Shown here: piece by piece, positions 59,199-64,000 of the stretch | Layout: each line of letters opens with the position of its first letter | How positions within the stretch are numbered: the stretch's first letter is position 1 | NCBI RefSeq assembly: GCF_001898325.1 | Contig: NZ_MKTR01000002.1 | Coordinates: 1 to 64,000, forward strand | DNA from: Microbacterium sp. 67-17 | GTDB taxonomy: Bacteria; Actinomycetota; Actinomycetes; Actinomycetales; Microbacteriaceae | Reading direction: 5' to 3' | Length of the DNA stretch: 64,000 nucleotides | Program-made: the position numbers and the translations under genes | Notes under the pieces: generated by a model | The model's database searches: none | Told to the model about the DNA's origin: nothing | What the model saw: the letters and a program-made list of their open reading frames with translations, nothing else

Positions 59199-59213
59199 CG
59201 GTACCGTTTGCAC

Positions 59214-59828
59214 ATGATGACGCCTGCGTCAGCCGACGAACCTCACGACGGTGCCCGAACAGACGGCGCGCACGCGCGATCGACAGCCGCCGAGGGTGGA
59301 TCCACGATGCAGCGGCGCTATGACCGCCTCTTCAACACCGGCGGCAGTCGGGCGGTCGGCGCGTATCTCCGCGAGCGGATCTACGCCACCTTCACCGGGC
59401 TTGCCATCGTCCTCGTGGTCGCCGGCTCCGATCATGCGGATGCCGACCACGCCCTGCTCGCTCTGCTGTTCGGCGTGATCGGCATCACGATCGCGGGGTT
59501 CGTGTCTGACGTGGTGTCGCACCTGGCGGTGGAGGGCGAGTTCCCGCACGGCGCGGATTGGGTTGTGCTCTTGCGCGTTGCCGGCGGGGGCCTGTCGACG
59601 GTTGTCGTGCCAGGGGGGCTGATGCTGCTCGGATGGCTCGAGATCATCGCCCTTTCTACGGCGATCAGTGCCGCCGCCATCGTCTAGATCGTCACCCTCG
59701 CCCTGATCGGATGGCTCGCCGTGCGTCGCTCCCACGCGCGGTGGTGGGAACGAGTGATCGCTCTGGGCATCCTTGTCGGGCTCGGCTTCCTGGTGATCGC
59801 GCTGCAGACCCTCGCGAAGACCGTGTGA
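59214..59828 (+). pseudogene. membrane protein gene interrupted by an in-frame TAG
   Basis: From ATG at 59214 (TACCGT 6 nt upstream, leaderless) the frame encodes 157 residues with three hydrophobic segments and stops at TAG 59685-59687 inside a helix (AISAAAIV-stop-IVTLALIGWLAV). The same frame continues without further stop to TGA 59826-59828, adding two more good transmembrane helices (ILVGLGFLVIALQ). Intact it would be about 204 residues. This is most simply a single nonsense mutation; a shortened functional protein or readthrough is possible. Family not recognised. Confidence 0.65.
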
Positions 59829-59841
59829 AGCGCTGCTGGGG

Positions 59842-60408
59842 TCAGGCGTGCGCTCGCCGGTAGTCCTGTTCGAGGATCGCGTAGATGGCGGTGTCGACCC
59901 ACTCGCCCTTCAGCCACATGTTCTCGCGGAGGTGTGCCTCGTGTCGCATGCCGAGGCGCTGGCAGACTGCGGCTGAGGCGTCGTTGCGCGGATCGAGTTC
60001 GGCAGAGATCCGGTGCAACCCGAGGTCTTCAAATCCGACGCGCAGAAAGATCTCGGCAGCCTCGGTGGCATAGCCCTTTCCCCGCGCGGATGCTGACAGC
60101 AGCCATCCGATCTCGGCGGTGCGGTCATCGGTGCTGACGAGGGTGAAGTACAGCGTTCCGACCAGCTGGCCATCGGCATCCCGGATCGCCGGCTGCACGT
60201 AGTCACCGGCCCTCTCGAGGCAGTCGTGGGCGCCGTCGCGCTCGATCGCGGCAATGACCTGCTCGCGCGACCGCGCCTCGTAGAGCATGTACCGCACGAT
60301 CGCCGGGTCGCCCTGGATGGTGCTCAGCACCTCCACATCGTCGGCACGCAGAAGGTCAAGTGTCACGCGCTCGCCGCGTAGCGGAGCGAAGTGCCAGGGA
60401 ACGTTCAC
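59842..60408 (-). CDS. GNAT family acetyltransferase, RimJ/RimL type
   Basis: 188-residue N-acetyltransferase. It opens LRGERVTLDLLRADDVEVL, has the central EIGWLLSASARGKGYATEA with the acetyl-CoA loop ARGKGYA, and LHRISAELDPRNDASAAVCQRLGM (in parts HRISAELDPRN and VCQRLGM), all typical of Acetyltransf_3. Target (ribosomal protein N terminus, antibiotic or metabolite) unknown. GTG at 60408 lies 6 nt from a minus-strand GATAAT (60420-60415). Confidence 0.88.
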   Translation of the reverse strand: MNVPWHFAPLRGERVTLDLLRADDVEVLSTIQGDPAIVRYMLYEARSREQVIAAIERDGAHDCLERAGDYVQPAIRDADGQLVGTLYFTLVSTDDRTAEIGWLLSASARGKGYATEAAEIFLRVGFEDLGLHRISAELDPRNDASAAVCQRLGMRHEAHLRENMWLKGEWVDTAIYAILEQDYRRAHA

Positions 60409-60431
60409 GCAGACATTATCGTCGTCGCAAA

Positions 60432-60452
60432 CTTGATATGAGATGACTCAAC
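60432..60452 (+). promoter_or_regulatory. HAIR box 1 upstream of dnaK
   Basis: CTTGATA-N7-ACTCAAC closely fits the HspR operator CTTGAGT-N7-ACTCAAG. It ends 5 nt before the -35 element of the dnaK promoter. Confidence 0.8.
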
Positions 60453-60457
60453 TCCGA

Positions 60458-60486
60458 TTGACATGCCACTGCCGGCTCGCTAGGCT
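60458..60486 (+). promoter_or_regulatory. sigma-A promoter of the dnaK operon
   Basis: TTGACA (60458-60463), a 17-bp spacer and TAGGCT (60481-60486) form the best consensus promoter in the window. The start should be near 60493, giving an 80-nt leader before dnaK with AAGGAG 7 nt from the ATG. Confidence 0.85.
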
Positions 60487-60505
60487 TGAGTCATCGCGGC
60501 TCAAC
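60485..60505 (+). promoter_or_regulatory. HAIR box 2 overlapping the dnaK -10
   Basis: CTTGAGT-N7-GCTCAAC matches the HAIR consensus in both arms and overlaps the -10 hexamer by two bases. With HAIR box 1 it brackets the promoter, consistent with HspR repression relieved by heat shock. Confidence 0.85.
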
Positions 60506-60572
60506 CTCTCGTGGGTGACGCGAGTCGACTTTCAACCGGAACATCGCTTCCACGCAGAACAAGGAGAAACAG

Positions 60573-62441
<1,869 letters not shown>

Positions 62442-62453
62442 ACGGAAGAGATC

Positions 62454-63098
62454 ATGGCACGCAAGGACGACGAAGAGCCCACACCTTCGGAGAAGGACTC
62501 CGGAGTCGGACCTGACGGCGCCCCTAACAGCGCGAGCGCTGACGACGGCCACGCGGCAGCGTCGGAGGACACCTCCTCCGGCGCTGCCGGCGCCGGGCAG
62601 GATGAGCTCACGGTGGACGACATCCTCGGGGCTGCGCAGTCGGCAGACGCCGCCGCTGCCGAGGATGTCGTGCTCGCCGATCTCGAGTCGGCACTGTTGA
62701 CCGACCTCAAGCGACTCCAGGCGGAATACGCGAACTACCGCCGCCGCACGGAGGAGCAGCGGGAGATCGAGATCGAACGCGCCAAGGGCGCTGTCGCGAA
62801 GGGCTTCATTCCGGTGCTCGACGACCTCGATCGCGCCGAGAAGCACGGCGACCTCGAGGAGGGCACTCCCTTCGCGGCCATTGCCGAGAAGATCCGCTCG
62901 GTCGCAGAACGGCTCGGTGTCACCTCCTACGGTGAAGCCGGCGAGGTCTTCGACCCGCAACAGCACGAGGCGATCTTCCAACAGCCCACTCCCGGGGCTA
63001 CCGAGACCACGATCCTGGAGGTCGTGGAGGTCGGCTATCGGCTCGGATCGATCGAGCTTCGCCCCGCGAAGGTCGTCGTCGCCGTGCCGGCTGAGTAG
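62454..63098 (+). CDS. grpE: nucleotide exchange factor GrpE
   Basis: 214-residue cochaperone that releases ADP from DnaK. A long acidic, Ala/Ser/Asp-rich N terminus (about 70 residues) precedes a coiled-coil helix (DLKRLQAEYANYRRRTEEQ) and the C-terminal beta domain with HEAIFQQPTPG and ILEVVEVGYRLG. GAAGAG lies before the ATG, 12 nt after the dnaK stop. Confidence 0.96.
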   Translation: MARKDDEEPTPSEKDSGVGPDGAPNSASADDGHAAASEDTSSGAAGAGQDELTVDDILGAAQSADAAAAEDVVLADLESALLTDLKRLQAEYANYRRRTEEQREIEIERAKGAVAKGFIPVLDDLDRAEKHGDLEEGTPFAAIAEKIRSVAERLGVTSYGEAGEVFDPQQHEAIFQQPTPGATETTILEVVEVGYRLGSIELRPAKVVVAVPAE

Positions 63099-63113
63099 CA
63101 CGGAGGACAATCG

Positions 63114-64000
63114 ATGGCCAGTCAAGACTGGTTCGACAAGGACTTCTACAAGGTCCTCGGGGTGTCGAAGGACGTATCAGCTGCGGACCTGAAGAAGACA
63201 TACCGCAAGCTCGCCCGCCAGTATCACCCGGACTCCAACGCCGGAGATGCGAAGGCCGAGGCTCGCTTCAAGGAGATCAGCGAAGCGTACGCGGTGCTCT
63301 CCGATCCCGAACAGCGCGAAGAGTACGACCAGATCCGTGCCATGGGCTCGGGTGCGCGCTTCACGGCGGGCGGTCAGGGCGCCGGCGGGTTCGAAGACGT
63401 CTTCAGCCGGTTCGGGCAGAGCCGTGGCGGCTACAGCTACGAGAGCGCCGACTTCGACGACATCTTCTCGATGTTCGGGCAGGGCGGTGGCAGCTCGTTC
63501 GGGTCCGGTCGGTTCGGGCAGGCATCCGGTGGATACCGCGGCTACGGCGGACCGACCCGCGGAGCCGACGTCACGGCACGCACGACGATTGACTTCGTCA
63601 CGGCGACCAAGGGCGAGACGATCACGCTGCAGTCCGAGGACGGGCAACCGTTCAAGGTGAAGATCCCCGCCGGTGTTGCCGACGGGCAGAAGATCCGGCT
63701 CCGCGGCCGCGGTCGACCCTCGCCGGATGGCGGGGAGAGCGGCGACATCGTCGTGCAGGTGACGGTGCGGCCGCATCCGGTGTTCACCCGCGACGGGCTG
63801 AACCTGCGGGTCGTCGTGCCGGTGACGTACACCGAGGCGGTCTTCGGCGCGACGATCGAGGTCCCCACCCTCGGCGGCGACCCCGTCAAGCTGCGCGTGG
63901 CCCCCGGCACGCCGTCGGGGCGCGTTCTGCGGGTCAAGGGCCGCGGCGTGCAGGCGCAGAAGGGCACCGGAGACCTCCTCGCCGAGGTGCAGATCGCGGT
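63114..64000 (+). CDS. dnaJ: chaperone DnaJ (partial, runs off the window)
   Basis: First 295 residues of a DnaJ/Hsp40 cochaperone. J domain (about 10-75) with the HPD motif (ARQYHPDSN), a Gly/Phe/Ser-rich region (about 80-145; RFGQSRGGYSY) and then the C-terminal substrate domain directly (RTTIDFVTATKGE, GQKIRLRGRG, GDIVVQVTVRPHP). The four CxxCxGxG zinc-finger repeats of class I DnaJ are absent, so it is a class II-type protein. GGAGGAC precedes the ATG. The 3' end and any hspR gene lie beyond the window. Confidence 0.92.
   Translation, partial: MASQDWFDKDFYKVLGVSKDVSAADLKKTYRKLARQYHPDSNAGDAKAEARFKEISEAYAVLSDPEQREEYDQIRAMGSGARFTAGGQGAGGFEDVFSRFGQSRGGYSYESADFDDIFSMFGQGGGSSFGSGRFGQASGGYRGYGGPTRGADVTARTTIDFVTATKGETITLQSEDGQPFKVKIPAGVADGQKIRLRGRGRPSPDGGESGDIVVQVTVRPHPVFTRDGLNLRVVVPVTYTEAVFGATIEVPTLGGDPVKLRVAPGTPSGRVLRVKGRGVQAQKGTGDLLAEVQIA

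Overview
The window is chromosomal DNA from a high-GC actinobacterium. It most resembles a Microbacteriaceae member such as Microbacterium. This rests on gene content and sequence style rather than a database match: GC-rich codon use, many GTG starts, many genes with a TANNNT hexamer 6-7 nt before the start codon and no Shine-Dalgarno (leaderless), an HspR/HAIR-controlled dnaK operon, a DtxR/IdeR iron box, a Zur box, and recurrent use of the word GGATGCC/GGCATCC. I see no plasmid or phage replication module, transposase or CRISPR array.

1-8.3 kb holds housekeeping and small accessory genes: a dienelactone-hydrolase-like enzyme, a lipoprotein, an ElaA-type acetyltransferase, an aldo/keto reductase, two membrane proteins, purB, a low-molecular-weight phosphatase, a WXG100-like/lipase pair and a small membrane protein. 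8.4-13.1 kb encodes an aminotransferase and a 2-oxoacid dehydrogenase complex (E1 alpha, E1 beta, E2). 13.1-18.2 kb is a zinc-homeostasis block: a Zur box overlapping a leaderless promoter, then znuA-znuC-znuB, zur, and a two-gene putative metal permease. 18.2-21.9 kb carries an anchored surface protein, a 3-methyladenine glycosylase, the zinc-independent ribosomal protein genes rpmB-rpmG-rpsN behind a structured leader, and HU. 22-37 kb is a mixture: a CopD-CtaG fusion, a PIF1-like helicase, an iron-regulated heme oxygenase with a DUF2470 partner, a serine-hydrolase-fold lipoprotein that has lost its catalytic residues, nucleoside hydrolase and ribokinase, an ABC exporter with a TetR regulator, a 157-bp tandem repeat built from the 3' end of a tRNA-Gly, an orphan sugar-binding lipoprotein, and dcd.

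37.4-54.1 kb is the most unusual part. After a PASTA-domain Ser/Thr kinase, a Pst-type (phosphate family) ABC transporter is opened up around a set of cell-surface genes: pstC, pstA, a C-terminally anchored PstS-like protein, a 904-residue anchored protein, a secreted PstS-like protein, a protein ending in a WxL-like domain, a DUF916 (WxL-interacting family) protein, an anchored Ig-like protein, a sortase-fold protein whose His, Cys and Arg are all replaced, and finally pstB. The order and the many 4-bp stop/start overlaps suggest one surface machine joining substrate uptake to a WxL/DUF916 wall-associated complex. I regard it as the best candidate for an undescribed system.

54.2-60.4 kb holds two divergent winged-helix regulators with His-rich tails around an array of CATGT boxes, palindromic intergenic repeats, an MFS transporter, a KhtTU-like K+/H+ antiporter pair, a membrane protein gene broken by an in-frame TAG, and an acetyltransferase. 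60.4-64 kb is the dnaK-grpE-dnaJ operon behind a sigma-A promoter flanked by two HAIR boxes; dnaJ runs off the window.
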